DNA from: an uncultured Bilophila sp.
GTDB taxonomy: Bacteria; Desulfobacterota; Desulfovibrionia; Desulfovibrionales; Desulfovibrionaceae
Length of the DNA: 64,000 nucleotides
NCBI GenBank assembly: GCA_902373525.1
Contig: CABKMN010000002.1
Span: 100,684-164,683, forward strand
Direction: 5' to 3'
Shown: piece by piece, positions 16,764 to 25,791 of the stretch
How the letters are laid out: each line of letters starts with the position of its first letter
Numbering within the stretch: the stretch's first letter is position 1
Translations under genes and position numbers: made by a program
Notes under the pieces: generated by a model
Told to the model about the DNA's origin: nothing
The model's database searches: none
The model's input: the letters and a program-made list of their open reading frames with translations, nothing else

Positions 16764-17684
16764 ATGCATGTAGGGTTCATCGGCCTTGGCGCCATGGGCA
16801 AGCCCATGGCCCGCAACCTGCTCGCGGCGGGCTTTTCGCTCGCCGTGTATGACATCGCTCCGCAGGCCGTCGCGGAACTCGCCGACGCGGGCGCTTTCAC
16901 CGCCGCGTCCCCAGCGGAACTGGCCGCGCGTTGCGACGTGATCATTACCATGCTTCCCAACGCCGACATCGTGGAAGAAACGCTCCGGGGCCCCGCAGGC
17001 GTATTCACGGGCGCACGGGAAGGCCGACTTGTGGTGGACATGAGCAGCGTGGACCCGGCCTCGTCGCGCAGGATGGCGGCCATTGCCGCCGCCAAGGGCA
17101 TCGGCTATGTGGACGCACCGGTTTCCGGCGGCACGGCGGGCGCGGCGGGCGGTACGCTGACCATCATGGCGGGCGGCGCGGACGCGGACGTGGCACGGGC
17201 CATGCCCCTATTCTTGGTCCTCGGGAAGAACATCCGACACCTCGGCGGCGTGGGCTCCGGCGATGCGATCAAGATGGTGAACAACCTCCTGCTCGGCGTG
17301 AACATGGCCGCGCTCGCGGAAGCGCTCGTACTCGGCGTGAAGTCCGGGTTGTCCGCCGAAACCATGCTCACGGTCATCGGCGAGAGTTCGGGAGCCAGCT
17401 ATGCGCTGAAGAGCAAGCTCCCCACCTTCATCATGGAGGGCCGCTTCGAGCCCGGCTTCGCCGTCGATCTGCAATACAAGGATTTGGAACTGGCGGTTGC
17501 CAGCGCCAAACGGGAACGGCTGCCCCTGCCCGTGACCGCCGCCGCGCAGCAGGTTTACGAACTGGCGCGCGCCGAAGGCTTCGGGCGCGCGGATATTTCC
17601 GCAATCGTCAAGGTCTGGGAACGGCTGGCGGGCGTGACCGTGCGCAAGGCGCAAGGAGACGGGCATGGATGCGGCGACGCTTGA
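16764..17684 (+). CDS. hgd: 2-(Hydroxymethyl)glutarate dehydrogenase
   Basis: The 306-residue protein belongs to the beta-hydroxyacid (3-hydroxyisobutyrate) dehydrogenase family and would reduce 2-formylglutarate to (S)-2-(hydroxymethyl)glutarate with NADH. The Rossmann motif GFIGLGAMGKPMARNL starts at residue 4; the substrate loop DAPVSGGTAG is at 118-127; the catalytic Lys is K170 in GSGDAIKMVNN. Length is close to that recalled for the E. barkeri enzyme (about 300). The ATG at 16764 follows CCGGAGG. It heads the rightward unit and overlaps hmd by 20 bp. The family alone would also permit 3-hydroxyisobutyrate or tartronate semialdehyde substrates; the following genes set the specificity. 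Confidence 0.87.
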   Translation: MHVGFIGLGAMGKPMARNLLAAGFSLAVYDIAPQAVAELADAGAFTAASPAELAARCDVIITMLPNADIVEETLRGPAGVFTGAREGRLVVDMSSVDPASSRRMAAIAAAKGIGYVDAPVSGGTAGAAGGTLTIMAGGADADVARAMPLFLVLGKNIRHLGGVGSGDAIKMVNNLLLGVNMAALAEALVLGVKSGLSAETMLTVIGESSGASYALKSKLPTFIMEGRFEPGFAVDLQYKDLELAVASAKRERLPLPVTAAAQQVYELARAEGFGRADISAIVKVWERLAGVTVRKAQGDGHGCGDA

Positions 17685-19083
17685 GCGGCTGGCGGCGGCC
17701 CTGCCCGACGAAGGGCTGACACTCGGAGAATGCATCGACCGGGCGGAACGGGAAGGCGTGCGGGCCAGCGACGTGATGATCGCGGAGGCCATGCGCCGGA
17801 CCGGGCTGGATGGCGAAGGCGTCCTTGAAGCGACGCTGGCGGCCTTCGCCCATAACCTCCATGCCGTGGAGATCGGCAAGACCGGGCACAGCTTCATCAT
17901 GGGCGACGTGGGCCGCGATCTCGCGGACGGCGCGTCCCTGTTCGGGGACGAACTGGTGGACCGTACGCTGGCCCGGACGCTGGCGGCGCAGGTCGGCAAC
18001 CATGAAATCGGCCTGCGTCCCTGTGCGGGCACCGGCGACGCCTGCCCCTATGCCGGGCTGATCCAGGCGCTCGCGGAACTCGGGGCCGACCGGGAAACGC
18101 TTGGCCGCACCGCCGTGATCGTAACCAAGATCGGCTCACTTTTCCGAGCGGGCAAGAGTACGACCGGCTGCAACATGGAAGGGTTCGCGGCGGGCGGTTC
18201 CGCACTGGCGGCGGCGTTCACCGAACTGGAGGGCGGCACGCCCTCCATGATCGGCCATGCCGTGGCGCTGGCGCTTTCTCCGACCATCGGGGTGCCGTGC
18301 ACGCCTCGGGTCATGGTACCCGGCCTGTGCGCCGCGCACATTGGCGGCGCGGTGATCATGGGTCGTCTCGCCAGCCGCCTGGCACTTCGCACCTCCCTCC
18401 CCGTGACGGTGCCCGTGGACGTCATGCTGGCGCTGGCTGCGGCGGTACACCCCCTCTCCGCCAGCCACCTCGTACCCACGGTCATCGAATACATGGAACC
18501 CTTTTTCCGCACCCATCCAGGTGTGGAGCGCCACATCGATCCGGCGATCAAGGAGGCCGAAGCGCACCGCGCGGACGCCGTCCGCGAGCGGGCCAGGGAA
18601 GAGGCCCGCGCACTGGCCCGGAAGGCCCGCCCCGTAACCGATCCCTTCGGGCAGCCCGTGGTGGGCGGTTCCAGTCAGGCGGTGGGGTCCCCCACCAACG
18701 CCGCCCGCATCGCTCACGCCCTGCTTCCCCCCGGAGCGACCCCGCGCCGAATCGACGTCGAACTCTACCCCGAGCTGTTCGCTCGTCGGGGCATCAATGT
18801 CCCCGGCATCCTCATGGCGGCGGCTTACGGCGCGGGCACCGGCGATGGCGGTCTGTACCGCGAGGTCATGGACCGCATCGCCGCCGACGGCATCGAGGTG
18901 TCCATCCGTATGATCCTCGACCGGCCCCAGTGGCAGCGGATCACCGTCGCCGCGGATACCGGCCGCAGCGAGGTCGCGAGCCTCAACCGAGGCGGCGCAC
19001 GCCTGCATCTCGTGGACGCCTTCCCCGGTACGGACGCGGCGCGCGAGGCCGCCGCACGCCTCGGCATCGAACTCGTGGACTGA
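17665..19083 (+). CDS. hmd: 2-(Hydroxymethyl)glutarate dehydratase, serine-dehydratase-like
   Basis: The 472-residue protein resembles the alpha chain of Fe-S L-serine dehydratases. The hallmark segment [15 protein letters not shown] (C120, C127) is followed by [11 protein letters not shown] (C169) and [10 protein letters not shown] (C212); three of these probably ligate a [4Fe-4S] cluster. A predicted role is elimination of water from 2-(hydroxymethyl)glutarate to 2-methyleneglutarate, the step between Hgd and Mgm, and in E. barkeri an enzyme of this family was proposed for it. The C-terminal third ([23 protein letters not shown] onward) is an additional domain. The start follows AAGGAG and overlaps the hgd end. 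A true serine dehydratase is the alternative but fits the context poorly. Confidence 0.78.
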   Translation: MDAATLERLAAALPDEGLTLGECIDRAEREGVRASDVMIAEAMRRTGLDGEGVLEATLAAFAHNLHAVEIGKTGHSFIMGDVGRDLADGASLFGDELVDRTLARTLAAQVGNHEIGLRPCAGTGDACPYAGLIQALAELGADRETLGRTAVIVTKIGSLFRAGKSTTGCNMEGFAAGGSALAAAFTELEGGTPSMIGHAVALALSPTIGVPCTPRVMVPGLCAAHIGGAVIMGRLASRLALRTSLPVTVPVDVMLALAAAVHPLSASHLVPTVIEYMEPFFRTHPGVERHIDPAIKEAEAHRADAVRERAREEARALARKARPVTDPFGQPVVGGSSQAVGSPTNAARIAHALLPPGATPRRIDVELYPELFARRGINVPGILMAAAYGAGTGDGGLYREVMDRIAADGIEVSIRMILDRPQWQRITVAADTGRSEVASLNRGGARLHLVDAFPGTDAAREAAARLGIELVD

Positions 19084-19148
19084 ACCCGCTTCCGGGCGGC
19101 CCCAACCGGACGCGCCGAATCGGCGCATCCGCACCCCTGAGGTTTTCC

Positions 19149-21005
19149 ATGCACGATCCGCAGCAAAACACCAAACGCATCATCCGTGAGGACGACGACG
19201 CCCTCCGCGCCTACGAGGACGTCTTCGGCGTGCCCATGCCCAAGGCGAGCCGGAACGGGATCGTGGAAGGGCTCCCCGCACCCTACCCCCGCGAAGTCGA
19301 GGGCGTCGTGCGCGGCGGGCAGCGCATCCACGATTTGGGACGGCACGCCCGCGAAACCGGCATCCCGGTCCAAAACCCCATCCTCGGACGCAATTCAGCC
19401 GAGGAAACATGGAAGGAATCCAAGGAAATGTACGAAATGGCGGACAGGATCGGCATCCGTCTGTTCCACTTCGTGCATTCCGAAGCCACCCGGCACATCG
19501 ATCCCCTGCAAGGCCGCGAACTCATCGAACAGTCGCGGGGCAAGGGCGGGATCACCCCGCTCGGGGAACGCGAATTCGTAAAGCTCGGCGGCGGCTCGGT
19601 CCATCCCCTCCGCATCAACGCCACAGGCGACACGCCGCACCTTTCCGTGCTCAACGCCTTCATCGCCGGGTTCGACGGTACGGACATCGGGCCGGTCATC
19701 CATGTGCATTTCGGGGGACGCGGCATTCACGACTACCGCACCAAGGTCGTCAATGGGTACAAGGCACTCCAGATTTGCGCGGAAAACGGCATCTACGTGC
19801 AGCTCGATTCCCACAAACACCTCAACAACATCATGGGCACGGACGGCATGGCGCTGGCCATGTGCCTGCTGGCCGAAGGGCTGGCGGCCCACGCCGGGCT
19901 TCCGCGCGAGTTGTCCGCCATCCAGATGAACGTCGCGGGCATCAACCTGTTCGCGGACCTCGCCCTGATGCGCGCCTTCCGGGAAACCATCTCCAGCGCC
20001 GGGCTCATCGTGGTACCCGAAACCTTCCAGAACCCGCCGCCCGATTTGGTGGCCGAAGCCGCGCACTTCGCCCGCATGGCCTTCTCCGCACGGCTCGGCG
20101 GGGCCGATTTCTACCGGCCCAAAGCGGCGGAAAACGTGGGCATCCCCACGGGGGCATCCATGAGCCGGGCCATCTGGGGCACACAGGACCTCTTTGAACG
20201 CACCGTCAGGGTGGACGTACGCGATCCCGCCATCGACCGCCGCAAGGCTGAAATCGTCGATGAGGCGATGGCCGTGCTGGAAGCCGTGCTGGAACTGCCC
20301 GGACCGTGTGCACCGACCGACCTCACCCCCGCCTTCTGGAAGCGCTGGAGCGACGAGGAACTCATCGACCGCATTGTGCAGGGCGGCAAGTCCGGCAAGC
20401 TGGACTGTCCCCGCGCGGGCGGCTGGGACCTCAAGCGCCATGTGCATACCCACCGCGATGGGGACGGCATCCGCCGCTACCTTCCGGGGTTCACGCCGCT
20501 GGGCGTCGATCCCGCGCGGATGCCCGTCACCGCCGAGCCCGTGGAGACACCCCACATCCGCAAGCCCACCCGCAAGACAAGGATCGTCCTTGCCACCGTG
20601 GGAGCCGACGCCCACGTCATGGGCATCAATCTGGTCCGGGAGGCCTTCGAGGAGGCCGGATACGATGTGGTGTACCTGCGCGGCATGAACCTCCCGGAAA
20701 CCGTGGCCGAGGTCGCCGCCGAAGTGAAGGCCGACGTGGTGGGCGTGAGCAACCTGCTCGGGCTCGGGCTGGCCCTCTTTCCCCGCGTGGACGCCCGGCT
20801 CCGGGAACTCGGGCTGCGGGACGACACCGTGCTCATCGCCGGGGGCCGCATCGCGGAAAAGGAAGAGGAGCATGCGTACTACGAGCGGAAAATCGCCGAG
20901 GAAGGCCCCGGCTTCCTGAAGGTGGATGCCTTTTTCGGACCGGGAACCGAAGTAAACGATACAGTAGGATGGGTGACGGCCCGGCTGGCCGCCAAAGGAG
21001 CATGA
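19149..21005 (+). CDS. mgm: 2-Methyleneglutarate mutase, adenosylcobalamin-dependent
   Basis: This 618-residue mutase fits the single-chain 2-methyleneglutarate mutase (about 614 residues in E. barkeri), which rearranges 2-methyleneglutarate to (R)-3-methylitaconate. The N-terminal 450 residues form a TIM-barrel catalytic domain; the C-terminal 140 are a B12-binding Rossmann domain. The base-off/His-on motif DxHxxG is present as DAHVMG (residues 487-492, H489), with VSNLLGLG and a GG turn in IAGGRI downstream. A TGAGG site precedes the ATG at 19149. The next gene follows 1 bp after the stop. No cobalamin riboswitch lies upstream. Confidence 0.9.
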   Translation: MHDPQQNTKRIIREDDDALRAYEDVFGVPMPKASRNGIVEGLPAPYPREVEGVVRGGQRIHDLGRHARETGIPVQNPILGRNSAEETWKESKEMYEMADRIGIRLFHFVHSEATRHIDPLQGRELIEQSRGKGGITPLGEREFVKLGGGSVHPLRINATGDTPHLSVLNAFIAGFDGTDIGPVIHVHFGGRGIHDYRTKVVNGYKALQICAENGIYVQLDSHKHLNNIMGTDGMALAMCLLAEGLAAHAGLPRELSAIQMNVAGINLFADLALMRAFRETISSAGLIVVPETFQNPPPDLVAEAAHFARMAFSARLGGADFYRPKAAENVGIPTGASMSRAIWGTQDLFERTVRVDVRDPAIDRRKAEIVDEAMAVLEAVLELPGPCAPTDLTPAFWKRWSDEELIDRIVQGGKSGKLDCPRAGGWDLKRHVHTHRDGDGIRRYLPGFTPLGVDPARMPVTAEPVETPHIRKPTRKTRIVLATVGADAHVMGINLVREAFEEAGYDVVYLRGMNLPETVAEVAAEVKADVVGVSNLLGLGLALFPRVDARLRELGLRDDTVLIAGGRIAEKEEEHAYYERKIAEEGPGFLKVDAFFGPGTEVNDTVGWVTARLAAKGA

Positions 21006-21006
21006 C

Positions 21007-22140
21007 ATGGAACGCGATTTCGACCGGATACCCTGTTGCATCATGCGCGGGGGAACGAGCAGAGGGATTTTCCTGAAAAGCAACCACCTCCCCCTCGATC
21101 CCGCACGGCGCAACGCCGTGATCCTCGATGTGTTCGGCAGTCCCGATATCCGCCAGATCGACGGTCTGGGCGGGGCCGATCCCCTGACCAGCAAGCTCGC
21201 CATCGTAGGCCCGCCGACCCGGCCGGACGCGGACGTGGACTATACCTTCGCGCAGGTCGGCATCGACCGCGCCATTGTGGACGCCGCCGGCAACTGCGGC
21301 AACATCTCCTCCGCCGTAGGTCCCTTCGCCGTCAACGAGGGGCTGGTACGGGCCGTCGAGCCCGTGACTACGGTTCGCATCCACAACACCAATACCGGCA
21401 AGCTGCTGGTGGCCGAAGTTCCGGTCCTGAACGGGCAGGCCCGGACGACGGGCGACTGCCGCATCGCCGGGGTACCCGGCACAGGCGCGGAAATTCTGCT
21501 CGATTTTTCCGACACCGCCGGATCGACCACGGGCAGGCTCCTGCCCACCGGTAACCCGCTGGATCGTCTGGAAACCTCGCGGGGAGCGCTCGACGTGTCC
21601 ATCGTGGACGCCGCCAATCCGATGGTCTTCGTGCGGGCGCGCGACGTGGGCATGCGGGGCACGGAGACGCCGCGCGAAATCAACGGCGACGCCGAGTTGC
21701 TCGCCCGGCTCGAAGAAATACGCGGTAGGGCCGCCGTGCTCTGCGGCATGGCGAAAACGCCCGAGGACGCCCTGCGCCGCAGCCCGGCCTTTCCCATGCT
21801 GGCCTTCGTGGCCCCGCCCGCGGACTACACGGACTTCACGACCAGCGAGACCGTCCGAGCGGAAGACATGGATATGGTTTCGCGCCTGATGTTCATGCAG
21901 GTGGTCCACAAGGCCTATGCGGGCACGGGCATCTGCTGCACCGGGGCCGCCATGAAGATTCCCGGCACCATCCCCCACGAGACGGCCCCGGACGCCGGAA
22001 CCACGCTCCGCATCGGGCATCCTTCCGGAATCATGACGGTACAGGCCGACGTACGCGACGGCAGGCTCGTCCGCTGCGCCTTTTCCCGTACGGCTCGCCG
22101 AATCATGGATGGATACGTCTACCTGCATGTCGAACGCTGA
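21007..22140 (+). CDS. mii: 3-Methylitaconate isomerase (PrpF family)
   Basis: The 377-residue protein is of the PrpF/diaminopimelate-epimerase-fold isomerase family. It would shift the double bond of (R)-3-methylitaconate to give 2,3-dimethylmaleate. Family motifs are IPCCIMRGGTSRGIFL (residues 8-23, containing the catalytic Cys and Lys-rich pocket), GLGGADPLTSKLAIV and AGNCGNISSAVGPFAV. It follows mgm with 1 bp spacing and an AAAGGAG site. PrpF itself isomerises trans-aconitate-type acids in the methylcitrate cycle, but no prpC or acnD is nearby. Confidence 0.88.
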   Translation: MERDFDRIPCCIMRGGTSRGIFLKSNHLPLDPARRNAVILDVFGSPDIRQIDGLGGADPLTSKLAIVGPPTRPDADVDYTFAQVGIDRAIVDAAGNCGNISSAVGPFAVNEGLVRAVEPVTTVRIHNTNTGKLLVAEVPVLNGQARTTGDCRIAGVPGTGAEILLDFSDTAGSTTGRLLPTGNPLDRLETSRGALDVSIVDAANPMVFVRARDVGMRGTETPREINGDAELLARLEEIRGRAAVLCGMAKTPEDALRRSPAFPMLAFVAPPADYTDFTTSETVRAEDMDMVSRLMFMQVVHKAYAGTGICCTGAAMKIPGTIPHETAPDAGTTLRIGHPSGIMTVQADVRDGRLVRCAFSRTARRIMDGYVYLHVER

Positions 22141-22147
22141 GGAGCCT

Positions 22148-23614
22148 ATGGACAGGATCACGCATCTCGTTTTCGACGTGGGGAGCACGTTTACCAAGGC
22201 CACGGGGTTCGCGCTCGCCGGGGGACGCTTCGATCTGCTCGCGAGCGGGCAGGCTCCCACCACGGTGGAAAACATCGAAACCGGTCTCGCCGCGGCACTC
22301 GCCAGGCTCGCCCCCCATGTGCCGGACTGGGACGCCGCAACGTTCGCTTCCAGCAGCGCCGCCGGAGGCCTGCGCATGGTGGCCCTCGGGTACATGCCCA
22401 GGGTTACGGCCAAAGCCGCCAAGGAAGTCGCCATGAACGCCGGGGCGCGGGTGCTCGAAGTGCTGTCCTCCGAAGACCCGCCCCCTTACAGGACGGAGGT
22501 ACTACGCGAAATCCGGCCCGACATCATCCTGCTCACCGGCGGAACGGACGGAGGGGACGCCTCCGCGTTGGAGGAAAACGCCCGCGCGGTCGCCGGGGCC
22601 GCCGGAAACGGCTGGGAGCCGGTCGTCATCGTGGCGGGCAACCGGGACGCGCAGGCCAGCGCCGAAACGATCCTGAACGCGACGGGCATCCGTACCCGGC
22701 GGGTCGCCAACATCCTGCCCACGATCCACGAACTGCGCGTGCGGCACGCGCGCGAGGCCATCCACGATCAGTTCATCCGCCAGATCGCCCGCGCGCCCGG
22801 CCTCGCCAAACTCGCGTCGCGGGTGCGGGGCACGGTCATCCCCACCCCCGGAGCCGTCCTGCTCGGCGCGGAACTGCTGGCGCGCGGCACCCGCGAGGAG
22901 GACGGCCTCGGCGGCCTCATCGTAGTGGACGTCGGGGGCGCGACCACGGACGTGCATTCCGTACTTCCCGAACTGGAGGACCTCGCCATCGAAGAACGGG
23001 GGCTGGTGATCAGCAACGAAAAACAGGTTTCCTTCCGCACCGTAGAGGGCAACCTCGGCATGCGAATCAGCGCCGGGGGCGTCGTCGAGGCCATCGGCGC
23101 GCGGGCGGTCCTCGCCTACGCCGATCCGGCGGGCCTGGCCGCCGCCTTCGGAAGGCCCCTTTCCGGCGACGCGGCGGAGGAACTGGCTGAGCGACTGGAA
23201 ACCTATGCGGCCCGGCTGGGCAGAGAGCCAGACTTCCTCGCTCCGGAAAACGCGCTGGAAGGGCAGTTCGATACCGCTCTGGCCACCGCCGCCGTAGGCG
23301 TGGCCCTACGCCGCCACGCGGGCAGCCTCGCCACCGAGGCCAACCCGGTGCTCGGTTTGGCTCCGGGCATGCCCGTGGGACGCGATCTGCGGCAGGTCAC
23401 CCGGGTGATCGCCGTAGGCGGCGTCTTCGCCCATTCGAGCCCGGAACGCCGTCGAGGCATTCTGGAACGGGCCTTCACCAATCCCGGACTGTCCCTGCTC
23501 CCGGCCTCACCCCGTTTTTTCACGGACGATCGGTACGTGCTCTACGCCGTGGGCGTACTCGGGCAACACCTTCCCGATCCGGCTCTGCGTTTCGCCAAGA
23601 CCCTTTTCACCTGA
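22148..23614 (+). CDS. MutL/GlmL-type ASKHA protein, mutase partner
   Basis: This 488-residue protein has the sugar-kinase/Hsp70 (ASKHA) ATPase fold. It begins HLVFDVGSTFTKATGF, and a second nucleotide motif GLIVVDVGGATTDVHSV lies near residue 260. It matches the MutL/GlmL family found between the glutamate mutase subunit genes. Members are thought to load or exchange cobalamin in carbon-skeleton mutases. Two genes after mgm, it is the obvious partner for 2-methyleneglutarate mutase. The start at 22148 was chosen because GAGGAG precedes it; the open frame upstream overlaps mii. It must not be confused with the DNA-repair MutL. Confidence 0.82.
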   Translation: MDRITHLVFDVGSTFTKATGFALAGGRFDLLASGQAPTTVENIETGLAAALARLAPHVPDWDAATFASSSAAGGLRMVALGYMPRVTAKAAKEVAMNAGARVLEVLSSEDPPPYRTEVLREIRPDIILLTGGTDGGDASALEENARAVAGAAGNGWEPVVIVAGNRDAQASAETILNATGIRTRRVANILPTIHELRVRHAREAIHDQFIRQIARAPGLAKLASRVRGTVIPTPGAVLLGAELLARGTREEDGLGGLIVVDVGGATTDVHSVLPELEDLAIEERGLVISNEKQVSFRTVEGNLGMRISAGGVVEAIGARAVLAYADPAGLAAAFGRPLSGDAAEELAERLETYAARLGREPDFLAPENALEGQFDTALATAAVGVALRRHAGSLATEANPVLGLAPGMPVGRDLRQVTRVIAVGGVFAHSSPERRRGILERAFTNPGLSLLPASPRFFTDDRYVLYAVGVLGQHLPDPALRFAKTLFT

Positions 23615-23652
23615 CCCGGCGGCGGAAGCCGCCCCAATTCGAGGATAGTTTC

Positions 23653-24525
23653 ATGAGTATCACTAAACGTTTTCGCGAACTTCTCGCCTCAGACGGCATC
23701 GTCGTGGCCCCCGGAGCGCACGACGCCCTGACAGCAGCCATCGCGGCCCGCGCAGGATTCCCGGTCGTGTACATGACCGGCTACGGACAGGCAGCCAGCC
23801 ATCTGGGCATGCCTGACGTAGGCCTGCTCACCCAGACTGAAATGCTGGCCCGCGCCGCGAACTTCGTGGAAACCACGGAACCGCTCGGCGTGCCGGTGTT
23901 CGCGGACGGCGACACCGGATTCGGAAACGCCATCAACGTAATACGGACGGTGCGGCTCTACGAGCGAGCGGGCGTGGCCGCCATCCAGCTTGAGGATCAG
24001 GTCGCACCCAAGAAGTGCGGGCACATGATCGGACGCCAAGTCGTCCCCGCCGAAGAGATGGTCGGTAAAATCCGGGCAGCGGTGGCGGCCCGGCGCGATC
24101 CCGACTTCGCCATCGTGGCCCGCACCGACGCCCGTACCTCCTGCGGCATCGAAGAGGCCATCCGCCGCGCCCGGCTCTACGCCGAGGCCGGAGCCGACGT
24201 GCTGTTCGTAGAGTCCCCGGAATCCGTGGAGGAAATGAAGGCCATCACCGCGTCCGTGTCCAAGCCCTGCCTCGCCAACATGGTCGAGGGCGGGCGTACG
24301 CCGCTGCTTTCCGCTCAGGAGCTGCGGGACCTCGGCTTCCGCATCGTGATTTTCCCCACGGCCTCGACTTATACGACCTGCAAGGCCATGTCCAAGCTCA
24401 TGGACGGGCTCAGACGCCACGGCACCACGGCTCCCATGCTGGAGGACATGGTTACGTTCGAGGAGTTCAACAACCTGATCGGCCTGCCCCGCGTCCGCGC
24501 GCTCGAGACCGAATACGTGAAGTAG
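23653..24525 (+). CDS. dml: 2,3-Dimethylmalate lyase (isocitrate-lyase/PEP-mutase family)
   Basis: The 290-residue lyase would cleave (2R,3S)-2,3-dimethylmalate to propionate and pyruvate, the final pathway step. The fold is that of the isocitrate lyase family: ADGDTGFGNAINV (residues 84-96, metal-binding Asp85/Asp87), IQLEDQVAPKKCGH (KKCGH at 120-124, catalytic Cys122) and VARTDAR. The length is close to that recalled for E. barkeri Dml (about 289). 2-Methylisocitrate lyase PrpB and oxaloacetate decarboxylases are close relatives, but the neighbouring genes favour Dml. It lies 38 bp after the MutL-like gene. Confidence 0.86.
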   Translation: MSITKRFRELLASDGIVVAPGAHDALTAAIAARAGFPVVYMTGYGQAASHLGMPDVGLLTQTEMLARAANFVETTEPLGVPVFADGDTGFGNAINVIRTVRLYERAGVAAIQLEDQVAPKKCGHMIGRQVVPAEEMVGKIRAAVAARRDPDFAIVARTDARTSCGIEEAIRRARLYAEAGADVLFVESPESVEEMKAITASVSKPCLANMVEGGRTPLLSAQELRDLGFRIVIFPTASTYTTCKAMSKLMDGLRRHGTTAPMLEDMVTFEEFNNLIGLPRVRALETEYVK

Positions 24526-24560
24526 CCCGACGGGCGATGACCGAAACCCGTGGAGGTCCC

Positions 24561-25607
24561 ATGTTTCTCAAGAAGCTGTTGCCGCTTGTCGCCGCGTGCC
24601 TGTTGCTCGCGGGCGACGCATTCGCCGCGGCCCCCCTCAGGATGTCCACCGTCTGGCTGGACGAACATGAAACCTTTTTGATCTGGTACGCCAAACAGCG
24701 GGGCTGGGACAAGGAGGCCGGGCTGGACGTGAACGTCCGCCCCTTTGGTTCCGGCATCGACGTGCTCAACGCCCTGCCCGCCGAAGCGTGGGACATGGCG
24801 GGCATGGGCGCGGTCCCGGCCCTGATGCTCAACTTGCGCCACGACGCCCGCATCGTCGCCGTGGGCAACGACGAGGCCGCCGCCAACGCGGTACTGGTCC
24901 GACCGGATGGCCCCATCGCCAAGGCCAGCGGCGTCCCCGGCCTGCTCGGCGACGCCGCGACCGTGCGCGGCAAGACCTTCCTGACCACCACCCTTTCCTC
25001 CGCCCATTACGCCCTGCACGGCTGGCTCAAGGCCCTCGGCCTGACGGAAAGGGACGTGACGATCAAAAATATGGATCAGGAACCCGCGCTGGCGGCCTTC
25101 GCCAACGGCATCGGCGACGGCGTGGCCCTGTGGGCTCCGCATCTCTACGAAGGCCGGGAAAGAGGCTGGCTGCCCGTGTCCGTCCCCCGAACCGGCGAAC
25201 TCGGCAATCCCATCGTGCTGCTGGCGGACAAAGCCTTCTCCGAGGCTCATCCCGAGGCCGTCGCCGCATTCCTCGGCGTCTACCTCCGCGCCGTGGACGC
25301 GATCCGCAGAGAAGCCCCGGAGGCCCTCGTGCCCGAATACCGCCGCTTTTTCCGGGAATGGGCCGGAAAAGAATATTCCGAGACGTTGGCTCTCGCGGAC
25401 TTGAAAAGCCATCCGGTGTTTCCGCTTGAGGAACAGCTCGCCCTGTTCGATGCTTCGCAAGGTCCGAGCGCAGTGCAGCGGCGGCAGGCCGACATCGCCC
25501 TGTTCTACCGCGCGCTTGGGAGCATCACCGATGAGGAATTCCGCAAAGTCGAAAACGGCGGGTACGCCACGGACCGCTTCCTCAAGCGGATTGCGGCGTC
25601 CCGTTGA
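24561..25607 (+). CDS. ABC-type periplasmic binding protein (NMT1/TauA-like)
   Basis: This 348-residue exported protein has a signal peptide of about 23 residues (MFLKKLLPLVAACLLLAGDAFAA) and a NMT1/THI5-like or TauA/SsuA binding-protein fold. Shared landmarks are WLDEHETFLIWYAKQRGWDKEAGLDV, GSGIDVLNALPAEAWDMAGMGAVPA and KTFLTTTLSSAHYALHGWLK. It is 35 bp after dml with a GGAGG site, so probably co-transcribed. No permease or ATPase follows. It is paralogous to the protein at 38781-39860. A pyridine carboxylate ligand is possible by association only. Confidence 0.85.
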   Translation: MFLKKLLPLVAACLLLAGDAFAAAPLRMSTVWLDEHETFLIWYAKQRGWDKEAGLDVNVRPFGSGIDVLNALPAEAWDMAGMGAVPALMLNLRHDARIVAVGNDEAAANAVLVRPDGPIAKASGVPGLLGDAATVRGKTFLTTTLSSAHYALHGWLKALGLTERDVTIKNMDQEPALAAFANGIGDGVALWAPHLYEGRERGWLPVSVPRTGELGNPIVLLADKAFSEAHPEAVAAFLGVYLRAVDAIRREAPEALVPEYRRFFREWAGKEYSETLALADLKSHPVFPLEEQLALFDASQGPSAVQRRQADIALFYRALGSITDEEFRKVENGGYATDRFLKRIAASR

Positions 25608-25723
25608 CCGCGCGGGCGGTTCCGCGATGCGCGAAGGCGCCTCTCCATGTTCTTCCCGGCAGGGAATAGACCTGATCGCTCCGCCAGGCGAGAAGGCGCC
25701 TCACCGGGCACCCCGGGCCCACG

Positions 25724-25760
25724 ACAAAGGCCCCGCAGCCGTTTGGCAGCGGGGCCTTGT
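25724..25760. terminator. Bidirectional terminator between binding-protein and ahpF-like genes
   Basis: AAGGCCCCGC and GCGGGGCCTT pair perfectly around GCC-GTTT-GGC. The stem sits between convergent genes, so it can stop transcription from both sides. Poly-T tails are short on both strands. Confidence 0.7.
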
Positions 25761-25791
25761 CGCACTCGGGGCGGAGAAGGCCGGAAATCCG

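Noticed and set aside
17665..19083. DmdA, the aconitase-like dimethylmaleate hydratase
   Set aside because: The Cys motifs and sequence are of the serine-dehydratase type, not of aconitase; it also lies directly after hgd.
22148..23614. DNA mismatch-repair MutL
   Set aside because: Size, ASKHA ATPase motifs and neighbouring B12 mutase show it is the unrelated GlmL/MutL family.
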